Shown here: positions 32,455-42,800 of the stretch, in pieces
Layout: each line of letters opens with the position of its first letter
How positions within the stretch are numbered: the stretch's first letter is position 1
Assembly: GCA_009746045.1 (NCBI GenBank)
Contig: RPFO01000645.1
Span: 537,185-601,184 of the forward strand
Reading direction: 5' to 3'
Length of the DNA stretch: 64,000 bases
DNA from: Mesostigma viride
Taxonomy: Eukaryota; Streptophyta; Mesostigmatophyceae; Mesostigmatales; Mesostigmataceae
Position numbers and translations under genes: made by a program
The notes under the pieces: model-generated
The model's input: the letters and a program-made list of their open reading frames with translations, nothing else
What the model was told of the DNA's origin: nothing
Databases searched by the model: none

Positions 32455-34245
32455 ATGCCCATGTTTTCCCTGATATCTGGCGCCGTCCGATTGGTTACCG
32501 CGAGAAAAGATGAAGGCAATGCTCCCCAACCACTCACCCCCACGAGGCATGGCAGGCGAGCCGGCAATCTCCTCCTTTTGTCTATCCTGGTGGCATCGTT
32601 CGCGGTGGCATCCTTCTTTGTTAAGGTCATCCACATACACTACCACGCGCCGCACGCGCCGCAGATGGTGGGCGTCCAAAGGACTGTCAAGCTGCGGACG
32701 GCGGCCTTCCCTGAGATGACAAACGGCGGCTCTGTCTGCCCGGAATGCGACAAGGCGACAGCTAGCAGCAACTTGGATGCAATCTTGCAAAGAGTGAGCA
32801 GTGGGCCTGATGGGCTAGAGCTCGGGCAGCTTTCTTCCGCGTCAGATAACCTCTCGCCTGACCGACCGGCTGGCTCAAGTCAAAGTCCTCAAACTCTCGC
32901 TGCTGGTGTGGCATCGGCTGGACCGGCGCCGGGCGTGCAACCGGACGCAACGCGGCCCATCCCTTCCTTCGCCAGTGGCTCCAGCGCGCCAGGTCCAGAC
33001 CCGGGCGCGCAGCGTCCTTTACAGTTACAGACGGCATCTCTGCCACGAGCCCTGTCAGCTTGGGAAACCATGCTGCTGCCAAACGCGGCATCCTCCCCGC
33101 CGCCTGTCCAGCCCCTGGCCAGGTGGCAGCCCAGAAACGCGGTCGCGCTACGTGCGGGCACCTTCCGCAGGGGCCGCGCGCCCCGCCGTGACGTCGACGG
33201 CATCCACGTGATCTGCACGTCGGACGGCAGCGCCGCCTTAAACTGGCAGACGGTGGTCATGTACCACAGCTTCCTCCAGGTGGCGCCCGCCAGCGACATG
33301 CACTGCTTCACGCGCATCCTCCATCGCAGCACGCCCGATGAGCTCATGCTGCGCGTGCCCACGCTGCGCGTCGATCCGCTCGACCCCGCGTGCGACGCCG
33401 GCGCGTCCCAGGCATGCCCCTACCCGGTGGCGGGGCGGCCGAAAGCGGTTGCGGACTGGGTCGCGTCAGGGGACCTGTGCAGCCGATGGATCCTGATGGT
33501 CGAGACCGACTACGTGTTTGTGCGGCCGATCCACCTGGCAAGCGTGATGCAGTCAGCACGACATGCCCTCGGTGCGAAGCCAGAACATGGCAGTGATGAC
33601 AACTCATCCCAACCGGGCGCCAATAGTAGTGCCAGCGGGCCCAGCTCGGTGGCAACCCAACCTTATGCTGGCGCGCCGCCCCTGCCTGAGATCCAAGCGG
33701 TGGGCTACCCCTGGAAGAACATCAAGCCGTCGCACGGCAAGACCGGCCGGCTCATGCGCCGCTACTTCCCCGAGTCCAAGGGCCCGCTGACGCTGGTGCC
33801 CGGCACAGGGAACGCGCCCGTGCTAATTCAGGCGCCCGCGCTGCGCCGCCTGCTCCCCCACTGGGTCAATGTGACGGCGGCCATGGAGACCGACCCGGAC
33901 GTGGTCTCCTCGCTCGGCTGGGTGCGCGAGATGTATGCCTACTCGGTCGCGTCCGCGCTGGCCAGGGTCCCCCACGTGCTCCCCCACTACCCCCACTCGC
34001 TGATCGCGATGCCCACCGTGCACAAGCGCATGGGCCACGCGCATATGATCCACTTCACGGGGCGGGTGGTGCTGGAGGATGGCGCACACAACAAGGTGTG
34101 GTCATTCAACAAGGCCTTCTGGCCCGGCGCGGCGCCTGAGCATATCCCGGAGCCACCGGCGGAGCTCTCATTTCCGACGATTCGGCTCCTGGTGGACACG
34201 ATCAACACGGCACTGCGGGAGTATGCCGCCAGCAAGGGTGGGTGA
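32455..34245 (+). CDS. hydroxyproline O-arabinosyltransferase-like glycosyltransferase (type II Golgi membrane protein)
   Basis: An intronless 596-residue protein. Residues ~40-60 (NLLLLSILVASFAVASFFV) form one membrane anchor after a basic stretch, the signature of a Golgi type II enzyme. A Pro/Ser/Ala-rich stem follows to about residue 240. The catalytic part starts DGIHVICTSDGSAALNWQTV and has LHRSTPDEL, then WILMVETDYVFVRPIHL with an acidic ETD motif probably binding metal and nucleotide sugar. Next come PYPVAGRPKAVADWV before it and VGYPWKNIKPS, then TAAMETDPDVVSSLGWVREMYAYS and MIHFTGRVV after it. These match plant HPAT/RDN1-type enzymes (GT95), which add arabinose to hydroxyproline. 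An ~40-residue Ser/Asn/Gly-rich insert follows the ETD block. Substrate in this alga, for example cell-wall Hyp-rich glycoproteins, is inference. Confidence 0.85.
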   Translation: MPMFSLISGAVRLVTARKDEGNAPQPLTPTRHGRRAGNLLLLSILVASFAVASFFVKVIHIHYHAPHAPQMVGVQRTVKLRTAAFPEMTNGGSVCPECDKATASSNLDAILQRVSSGPDGLELGQLSSASDNLSPDRPAGSSQSPQTLAAGVASAGPAPGVQPDATRPIPSFASGSSAPGPDPGAQRPLQLQTASLPRALSAWETMLLPNAASSPPPVQPLARWQPRNAVALRAGTFRRGRAPRRDVDGIHVICTSDGSAALNWQTVVMYHSFLQVAPASDMHCFTRILHRSTPDELMLRVPTLRVDPLDPACDAGASQACPYPVAGRPKAVADWVASGDLCSRWILMVETDYVFVRPIHLASVMQSARHALGAKPEHGSDDNSSQPGANSSASGPSSVATQPYAGAPPLPEIQAVGYPWKNIKPSHGKTGRLMRRYFPESKGPLTLVPGTGNAPVLIQAPALRRLLPHWVNVTAAMETDPDVVSSLGWVREMYAYSVASALARVPHVLPHYPHSLIAMPTVHKRMGHAHMIHFTGRVVLEDGAHNKVWSFNKAFWPGAAPEHIPEPPAELSFPTIRLLVDTINTALREYAASKGG

Positions 34246-35256
34246 GGTGGCTTGCGGGGGCATGCGGGGGCGTTATGTGATGTGCTACAGAAGCCCAAAT
34301 GAGACCTCTGTGGAAGGGGTCGCCTTGTGGAGAATGGTGAGGGCTCGAGATCGATAACTCTGGCCCAAGTGGGCGGCCTGTCGATCTATCTGGTGCGAGA
34401 TGGCGACCGGTTGCCATGCATGTGTGCATTGCTCTGATGTGTGTCGTCAATGTAGCTTTTGGCCTGCAAGTGGCGCGTCAAATGCATGAGGAAATGTGGC
34501 CTACGGACAAGTGTTTCGGAACAGCCACTGCACCATGATTGTCTTTTATTTATTTTGCTAGCCTTAACTTCGGATGTTAATTGGCTCATGTCGCCTGTTG
34601 CAACATGATGCGATAATAGTATTAATTTGTATAAGCGCACTGGGTGCAGCACTGCAGCTTTTCTTGGACGTTCATGGTGTTGTTGATGTAGTGAGTTGGT
34701 CAACACGACCTATTGATATTTGATAGTAGCTCCATCGACGGCGATTCCTTGTTTTAAATGGACGCCAGGTACTTATTTCCACTGGGGGTGCCTGCTGATA
34801 AAAGGGCGGGAGAGCGATCGCAGCAGTGGTGCGTATGTGTAACCTAACATCCTGACCGCTAGGAACAAATACTGAATTACTGATCACGAGAGTTTGAACA
34901 TTTTTTAGCCAAACCATCCAGCTATCTCGCTAGTTCGATAAACGTTAGCCAGCTGCATTATTTTTTGCATACACTGGTTGTCTCCTTGATACACAGCTCC
35001 ACAATTGGGCCATTGCATCTCCATTAACATTTCCATCGTATCCTGCATGGTTGTCTCTTTGATATCCTGCATGAACAGCTAGCTCATACAGTTAACAAGG
35101 ATCGATTAGATCTCAGCAGCGTATCATGCTCTAGCTAAATTTTCCACAGCGTGCCTGCACATGCATGCTGTAAGCCTGCATGCACTGTACTTAATTGTCT
35201 CATATAGCAGCTTATATTGATCAATTGGATTTCTATAGATCACATATGAAATTAAA
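34246..35256. other. intergenic, no gene seen
   Basis: Downstream of the HPAT-like gene. AT-richer sequence with fragments of the dispersed GGTTGTCTCCTTGAT repeat at 34975-35065. TGTAA at about 34838 could be a poly(A) signal, which is weak evidence. Confidence 0.5.
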
Positions 35257-36025
35257 TTAATTAATTCATTAATTAGACTCGTGCTCCCGTTGGGGAGTCA
35301 CGGAGCATTAACCCCGATGGATGGATGGATGGATGGATGGATGGGTGGGTGCAAACATTCCTACCGGTCTAATCTACATTGGCTACATACTACATCTATC
35401 TTACAGCATTCTAACTACAACATCTATCTAGGCAGCCGCCCGCTGCCCTAGGGGGAGCTATCTGGCGTGCCTCCCGCGGGATTGCACACGCGGGCGCTTC
35501 CCCACTGGGGGGGGCTCGTTGTCCTCTATGACCTGGGCCCACTTGGCCTTAATTGTCCATCATCTGAAGTCTTCCAAATCACGGAGAGGCCTAGGCCCCC
35601 CATGTCCTCCACTAGCTGTTCCTTGAAGGTGCGGGCCTTGCGGCGTCTAACATCACTGGGCCCAGCCCACGTCAGGAGGTGCCGGCCAGGCTGGGCTGGT
35701 CGCAGTCCTGCGGGGGGGCCACGTGAGGTGTCTACCTGGTTGGTGCGAGCTAGGTGCCCTACTAGCTGCAGGCGGCGTTGCTTACTGGTGCTGGTGATAT
35801 AGGGCATGCCCTGGTACAGGTCCTCATTGCGGACATGAGCAGCATATCCTACTCTGAAAATGGAACGAAGCATGCTGGTGACCGCGCCGTCCAGCTTGCG
35901 GGCCAGGTCGGCGGTGAGGGTCCACGTCTTGGCTCCATACGTGAGAACAGGAAGGACGAGGACCTTGAACAGGTCCTGTTTCTCGATCTTGCCCAGGGGC
36001 TTGCGCCACAGGGCCCGGTATGATC
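35257..36025 (-). mobile_element. 5'-truncated LINE (post-RT region to tail)
   Basis: Minus-strand coding remnant: LFKVLVLPVLTYGAKTWTL, then DGAVTSMLRSIFRVGYAAHV, RLQLVGHLARTNQVDTS and GRHLLTWAGPSDVRRR. These are the same blocks as in the LINE at 38427-39028. The 3' UTR includes a (GGAT)n run at about 35318-35345 and the hairpin CTCCCGTTGGGGAG at 35285. The tail is TTAATTAATT. A possible 9-bp target duplication GAAATTAAA lies at 35248-35256 and 36026-36034; it is AT-rich, so less certain. Confidence 0.75.
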
Positions 36026-36039
36026 GAAATTAAAGAAAA

Positions 36040-36295
36040 GTAAATTAAAATATAAATTGGAATGAACGTGTCTCCGTTGGGAGTACATGTAGCCGTACAT
36101 ATCCCTGAGAATCGGCATATCACTTTTAATGCATTCTGGGCTACTTCCTGCAAGGGGCCTGCTCTGGGTGCACAAAGGGCCGGCACCTGCACTACTATGT
36201 ATTCCAGCTAGCAGCTACTTAAGGTGCGGACATATGGTTCACCATGGTCCGGATTCTCCCGATTTCTGGCCTGCGCTGGTTGTCTCTTTGATATG
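36040..36295 (-). mobile_element. short SINE-like retroelement copy plus dispersed repeat
   Basis: The hairpin TCTCCGTTGGGAGT at 36069 is followed by TGTAGCCGTACATATCCCTG and a body matching the copies at 23515-23790 and 44930-45110. The stretch 36240-36295 is the reverse complement of the AACCAGCGCAGGCCAGAAAT repeat. Confidence 0.7.
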
Positions 36296-36352
36296 GTTCA
36301 CCATGCGTCCAGGCATAGTTGTCTCACGTTTCATATGCTGGAAGATCATCAT

Positions 36353-37470
36353 TAATTAATTAATTAATTAATTAAACTCGTGCTCCCGTTGGGGAGTCAC
36401 GGAGCACCGAAGTGCTTTTAATCCCTGTGTGTGCACTACAGGAGAAAGGGCAGAGACCCCCAGTCTCCTTCATGCCGAAGGCATGCCACAGCTGCAATCG
36501 GGCGCGGCTAGCTAAAAGGACAGGCTAACGATCCGGCAAACTGTGGGTGCAATAAGACCCATGTGAGCATATCATAGCAAGGAGCGTGGGCAAGTAATCT
36601 GAACATAGCCAGGGCGTAGCATGGCTGTACTAGGACTAGGCTAAGGCTATGGCTGGTTGTGTACCGTGCGTTGGCGGCACGTGACTAGGTGTTGGCACAG
36701 CTAGGCAACATTCTAGGCATGGCTGCCTTAGCGGCAGTGACGCCAATGGTTACAAGCTAGGGCTATTGCTATTCTAGCCCGCTGCGGGCGTCCACATCTT
36801 GTGGTTGATCATCAGGTCCCCGCCCCTCCAGTACACCTTGGGCTTCTGGGGGTCCTGCTTATGGCGGAGGTATTCCGGCCACAGGTCGCGTCGCTGCTGT
36901 TGCTGAGCGGGGGTGAGGTCGTCATCCAGCGTCCAGGTGAGGTCGTGCAACCGCTTGCGACGAGAGAGGAACCGCTGCTTATCCTCAGGGGAGGGGAAGG
37001 TGAGTAGGACTGGTGGGGGAGCCGCCTTGTCCCGTGAGTGGGGAAGGCGGTGGCACCCACGCAGTTCTACCTCACCTACCAGGCCCATGAGGGTAAGAAG
37101 CTGGTTCTTGAGCTCGTCAGCAAGAGAGGTTGACGTCTCACCTGGCTTCTGGGGGAAGCGACGTAGCACCACTCGGCACTCGCGGCGAGCGCGGTCGGTG
37201 ACCTCCCGTTGCTGGGCCTGGCGGTGGTCCTCCAGCTCCTGGAGCTTTGTGGCGATGGCGTCGGTGGTGGAGGCGGTCGCTGACCGCAGCAGGTCCGCGT
37301 AGGAGAGCGGCGGGAGGTCGCCAGCATCCTGCCGGGGTGGCTGGGATGCAATGGTGGCCGTCTGCTCCGCTATCTTGGGGACCTGTGTGGCCAGGGCCTC
37401 GGTGTGGGCGGTGATGGCCTCAAGCTTCTTCAGGAGCACGCCACACTTGCCCTCCACCTGGTTAAGGCGA
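36353..37470 (-). mobile_element. ORF1-only non-LTR retroelement with 12-bp target duplication
   Basis: A minus-strand element carrying an ORF (37470-36774) that runs directly into the 3' UTR, hairpin and (TTAA)n tail; no ORF2 lies between. The protein looks like a LINE ORF1: a coiled-coil-like start (VLLKKLEAITAHTEALATQV), then ECRVVLRRFPQKPGETSTS, VELRGCHRLPHSRDKAAP and PVLLTFPSPEDKQRFLSRRK, resembling the RNA-binding and C-terminal domains. It is open to the 5' edge with no ATG, so it is 5'-truncated. The direct repeat GAAGATCATCAT flanks it at 36341-36352 and 37471-37482. The same ORF1-to-3'UTR join occurs at 28191-28695, so the structure is not a one-off deletion. Confidence 0.82.
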
Positions 37471-37526
37471 GAAGATCATCATGGCCGAACAATGGCTAGG
37501 GCATGGCGTCTCTAGCAGAGAAGCTT

Positions 37527-37765
37527 GCCCACGCTCCTTGTTATGCTATGCTCACGGCATATGGGTCTTATTGCACCCACAGATTGCCGGATCGTTAGCT
37601 TGTCCGTTTAGCTAGCGCGGCCGAATGCAGCTGTGGCATGCCTTAGGCATGAAGAAGACTGGGGGTCTCTGCCCTTTCTCCTGTTGTGAACACACAGGGA
37701 TTAAAAGCACTTCGGTGCTCCGTGACTCCCCAACGGGAGCACGTGTTTAATTAATTAATTAATTA
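37527..37765 (+). mobile_element. short retroelement copy, plus orientation
   Basis: Same sequence as 27136-27389 but on the plus strand, ending CTCCCCAACGGGAGCACGTG and (TTAA)n at about 37745-37765. It forms a tail-to-tail pair with the next element, about 50 bp apart. Confidence 0.8.
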
Positions 37766-37816
37766 TCGGGGGTACGTTAGCATGCATGCAACCTACATGC
37801 AATTAACACCCATCAT

Positions 37817-38080
37817 ATCATTAATTAATGAATGAAACACGTGCTCCCGTTGGGGAGTCACGGAGCACCGAAGTGCTTTTAATCCCTGTGTGTGCACAAC
37901 AGGAGAAAGGGCAGAGACCCCCAGTCTCCTTCATGCCGGTAAGGCATGCCACACCTGCATTCGGGCACGCTAGCTAAACGGACACGCTAACGATCCGGCA
38001 ATTAATCTGTGCATGGGTGCAATATAAGACCCATGTGAGCATGGCATAACAAGGAGCGTGGGCAAGTAAACTGATCGGAA
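37817..38080 (-). mobile_element. short retroelement copy, minus orientation, with 9-bp target duplication
   Basis: The hairpin CTCCCGTTGGGGAG and TTAATTAATG tail are at the left. The direct repeat ACCCATCAT flanks it at 37808-37816 and 38081-38089. Confidence 0.82.
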
Positions 38081-38089
38081 ACCCATCAT

Positions 38090-38414
38090 CATGGCCGAGC
38101 GTACAGTTGTCTTGGATAGTCCGGATGATCAACGCGGATCGAGTTGAGCACTATCTGCGACTCCAGACCTGGGCGAGTGCATGAGACATCGTGCCACTTG
38201 CATGCCTAATTGTGGGTGAAGTATCCGCGTAAAGAAACTAGTACCTCATCGGGTACTCCGTGGCATGCCTTCAGTGCATGTTCACGCACTTACTTATTTT
38301 ATTGATCAAGCTGTGAGACAACTACACTACGTGAGACAACTAACACTTAATTATGTTGGCCGGATCGAATAAGCGGTTGATCCTCGCGAAGTCATTCATG
38401 CATGCACAACCATG
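38090..38414. repeat. dispersed repeat copy (matches 21425-21610 inverted)
   Basis: Contains TGCGACTCCAGACCTGGGCG, GTACCTCATCGGGTACTCCG and TTCAGTGCATGTTCACGC, the reverse complement of the copy near 21500. Nothing coding is seen, and the origin of the family is unknown. Confidence 0.7.
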
Positions 38415-38426
38415 TGCTAGGTATAT

Positions 38427-39028
38427 TAAATTAAAAATTAAAAATTAAATTATAACATGCCTCCGTGGGGAGGTCATGTAGCACATATTTCATGATGGAT
38501 GGGGTGGAGGAAGCCGCGTGATCGAACTATCCTAACTCTATCTAGAAAATCCTAACTGCACTACTCATCAAAACGTCTCCTCCGCTTGGGGGGAGGTGGC
38601 TTGCCCACAGGGTCGGGCGTGTGCGCCTTGACAATCTCCTTCCACCGCGTCTTGTCCTGCATGGCAGTCCAAAGACGGGAGAGAGAGTGGATGCGGTGCT
38701 CAAACTGGGCTGGGACCACTAGGTCGTCCAGCAACATCTGAACGTAGTTCGTGACAGGTTTCCCTACCCTTTTGGGAATGTCCTTGGGGCCAGGCCAGGT
38801 CAGAATGTGCCGCCCTGGCTGTCCAAGCCGCTGGGGGCCGGCCAGACCGAGGGTGGTGTCGACCTGGCTGGTGCGTGCAAGGTGTCCTACAAATGCTATC
38901 CTACGCTGCCTAATCTCGTCCGAAACACGAGGCATGCCATGATACAAAGACTCTGATGACGGACGCTCGGAAAAACCTACATTAAGGACCTGCCGGAGCA
39001 TCCTGTAAACTGTGCCGTCGAGCCGAGC
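38427..39028 (-). mobile_element. 5'-truncated LINE ORF2 insertion with 12-bp target duplication
   Basis: The best preserved LINE end in the window. On the minus strand from 39028: ARLDGTVYRMLRQVL, RIAFVGHLARTSQVDTTLG, GRHILTWPGPKDIPKRVG, LSRLWTAMQDKTRWKEIV, PDPVGKPPPPKRRRRFDE, then the stop at about 38561. The 3' UTR has the hairpin CCTCCGTGGGGAGG at 38460 and an AAATTAAAAATTAAA-like tail. The direct repeat TGCTAGGTATAT lies at 38415-38426 and 39029-39040. A fragment of an older hairpin end (CGGGAGCACGAGTCTAATTA) follows at 39058. Confidence 0.88.
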
Positions 39029-39040
39029 TGCTAGGTATAT

Positions 39041-39808
39041 GTGGTACAGATTCCCCATCGGGAGCACGAGTCTAATTAATTATTTAATGTGGTACATGCA
39101 GGTTATATCACATTGTCAGTATCAAATAGACAGTATGATTGCATGGCCGTCCGGCCGGCAGGGAGATATTGTCGTCCGGCCGGGGGATATAACTGCATGA
39201 ACTGTTTTTAATTAATTTCGTCTTACAGAAATTTTGCCGGCCTATACACACTATCTGGATTTTGTATGTCAAGTAATATACATGACGTAATGTAACATAT
39301 ATATTGTATTATATTCGACCTACAATACAATTACATAGGAGTTGTCTCACATAACATTGAACAACCGGCATGTTTTTTAACGCCCGTGCACGCGCGTGTT
39401 TCCCAGTACACATCTGCTTAACCCAGCCTAGTCCATTCTGGGCAGGCACCTGGAAAGGCCCCAGTAACAACACTGAGCTCGCGAAACCTACTACTGTGGC
39501 AAGCAGCCATACCTCAAAACTCCCCGGGCCATGTGCAGCCAGCGCTTGTCTCTGCCCAATCATTTACCATGATAGCACCCAGCCAATGCACACGCATGGA
39601 TTCAAGCTCCACTGCTTGTTAACAACCACCAAGTCTTGTCGGGGCAATGCCAGTGACCGTATCCTCGCGCCGATTTCTGCCGAGGACCTTTATTGAAACA
39701 AAAAATCGTCCCTGTCGTGACCATTTATGGTCACGCACACATCCCCCACCCCCCTCCCCCGCCCCTCACCCCTCCCATCCCTCATATCCATAATCTGCCA
39801 GCAGCCCG
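39041..39808. other. 3' flank of the ArfGEF gene, no gene seen
   Basis: AT-rich at 39190-39350, then mixed sequence. TGTAA on the minus strand near 39331 is a possible poly(A) signal for the ArfGEF gene (weak evidence). Confidence 0.4.
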
Positions 39809-42800
39809 TCACGGTGCCTCTGGCTTGCTCGGCGACCCCTCCAGCGGTGTCATTTCGTGCGGACCGGCAGCCGAGGTGGCCGCCACCGAGACCAGCTCCG
39901 GGTGCAGGCTGGGCGATATCGACCGCATGATGCGCCACGTGGCGTCCCACAGCGTCTCCTCGCTCGGCCCCGGCTCAGCGTCGCCGTCGGCGTCAGCGCG
40001 TGGCTCCAGCAGTAGCTCCGCCACGGCGGCAGGCACCAGCAGGGGGGTGTCCTCCTTGAGGTACCCCTGCGTGTGCATGACCAGCACCAGGTTCTTGGCC
40101 ATCTCGGGGATGTTTTCCGCCTGGACACAATGCGACGCAATGCGATGCGATGCGATCAAGATGAAGCACGTTGTTAGCTCATTGCTGAGCAAATCGGGGA
40201 TGTTCTCCAACTGCGCACGCTCAAGTCAGATCCGATCAAGGTTTGTCGTAGTTGAGCAACTCACGGATATTCTCAGCATGCGCATGAAAAAGGCCAGGTC
40301 GAACGACTATACGGTTGATTACCCTAGTTAAGCTGTACACAAGCACATGTCCGAGACACAGTGCACAGTAAACGTGATTCAAGCGCTGGTGGCACGTGGG
40401 AACGTAGGCACAAACACTCGAGGGGCAGGGGTGTGGCACACATGGGGCGGCACAGCCAATGCTAGACTATGGGTTACAAGAAGCAGCATCCACACATAGT
40501 CAGTTCACACGTCCACATGCCTAGCTAGTTGCTGTTATAATGTCCAGGATGGATAACATGGGTTGTGCTACTCTTGGCTTTGTGCCCGCAACCACCACCA
40601 TCCAGCAAAGGTGACTCTAGTTGCGGCAAATCTGGCTGAGGTACTCCTGACCCACGTACCAGCTGCTCCGAGGGCAGCGCGCGCAGGCTTTGCTCCATGC
40701 AGCTGATGGTGGACAGCCACAGGTGGCCAAACCCGGGCAGCCCACGCAGCAGCGGCGAGTAGTGCAGGAATGTCTTGGACAGCAGCGCGAGCGCCTTGCG
40801 GAGGGACGTCTCCATATCCGCGTAGTCACCGCTGCGCTTGCGGGCGGCAGAGATCAACTCCTTCACCATCGGGAAGATCATCTGTGCGTGTGGTGGTCGT
40901 GGGGGGGCCAAGAGAGGTTGTGTGCGAGACGGGTGGATGTGGGTGTGGGTTGGCATGGCGAATGGGTGTGTTCAGTGGTGGTGGTGGTGGTGGGTGGGTG
41001 GGGGAGGGGGGCAGTTTGATAGGTTGCAGGTAAAGCAACGGTAGCCAAGGATTACAAGCTTTGACTGTGGCCGCTTGCACACATGCGCACGCCAGACGAG
41101 CATCAGCATGGCAGCCACTTTCAGGCTTGAGTGGTGGATGAAAACGCCCAAGGGCAAATTATAACCTTCCTACAAACGTAGGACCATGAATCTGGACCTG
41201 TATTCCAACAATGCAAGAATCTAAATTCCAAAAAGCCACCACCACCAGTTTCAAACAGTAATTCAGAAAAAAACTGTGGCTATTAATGCATGTTGAAGAC
41301 CCCAACTCTGTTGCATGGTAAATGGGCGCCCGCGGCATGATTCATATAAGGATCCTTAATGCATGGTGTACAGGTACATCTACAGAGCCTATATGATGGC
41401 GCTAACACACGCGCACACCACAGGGCCTCACCGTTTCCAGGCACTGCGCAAAGGTGGCGCCGTTTACCGCCAGCACATCACCCAACAGCAGCGCACGCTG
41501 GAGCAATATGACCGCTTGGTGGCGCACGGCCACCCGCATCTCCAGGCACAGCCGGCAGAGCACCGCCACCAGTGCCAGCCACAGCTCTACGAGCGCTGCG
41601 GAGAGGCGGTGGATAGAATAAGCATGTTCAGAGCAGGCAGGGAAGCAATGGGGAGCATGTGGGCAAGGGCGACGCGCGACAAGCCAAGGGGCACACACAA
41701 GCGAAGGGATAAGCTGGGTAAGAACAAGCGGGGTGTTGTGTGAATACAATTTAGGTGGTGTGTGGATGGGACAGCCGCATGCAGATGTCGCACAAGCGCA
41801 GAGGATCCTACACTGTTCCGCCCAACGTCCAGCCAAAGGTATGTCTGCTTTTCTTGCTGCTTGCTTGCCAGCATGCCAGCGTGCCAGCATGCCAGCGTGC
41901 CAGCATGCCCACTTGTCAGCACGCTTGACCACTGCGCCATGATGCCATCAGCTGCTTCCCAAAAAGCATGAATAGGTTTTGTCCCCTTCCCCTTCCCAGC
42001 CACGTTGCTGCCCTACCATGCCATGCCCTGTCTAGCCACCCTGTCCAGACCATCAAAGGGGTGTGATGGGGGGGGATATCCTTCCGCTGCCTCCCCAAAA
42101 CCATCCTGGCGCGATGCCCTGGCCGACTGCGTCTGCCACCACCTCTTCACAAACTGGATTGCCTTGACAACTTATGAGTCATGGCCTGTACCTGTGACGA
42201 TCATCAATTGTCGTCAGAAAGCAACAAACGTGACAACGCTAGCTGCCCAAATCTGAGATTCCGTGGAACACAGAAAGTAAGCCAGCCTAGAAGCTACCAG
42301 CAAGGAATCGAAGATAGGACCTTTGGCATGGTTTCGCGGCTGTGGGAGTCTCCTGATCCGAAGGCATCTCACTTAACGTTTCGAAACAGCTCAACTGCAA
42401 AAAACCTCTTTACCGGAGAGGGGATCAATGCCCAGCTGATACGATGATGACAAATTCCCAGCTGCTGCTTGCCCCTGCCCGCGGCAACGCTCAACCGCCA
42501 CCCAGATGACTTACTAATTAATTATGAAAAGTGTAATACCTGCCATCCACCTGTCCCCATCCACCCGCAGGCGTCACGCATCCACGAACGCTCGGGTACC
42601 ACAAGTGAGACAACCAGTGCATGACCCATCCAACAAATGCCAAAGGCTAGCCCAGAACATGACCCATTCGAATCTTAGCCTAGGCCTACATTACCCCCCC
42701 CCCCCCCCCCCCCCACACACTCATCGATCCATTTCCTGCCAGGAATTACTGCGATCTCACAGACTACACGCTTCTCCCACCTTGCTTCTTCTTCGCATCC

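Noticed and set aside
32762..34298. Antisense ORFs opposite the HPAT-like gene
   Set aside because: Shadows of a GC-rich coding frame; they show no family motifs.
38427..39067. Host gene encoding a 168-residue protein
   Set aside because: It matches the C-terminal region of LINE ORF2 found several times in the window and is bounded by a 12-bp target duplication.
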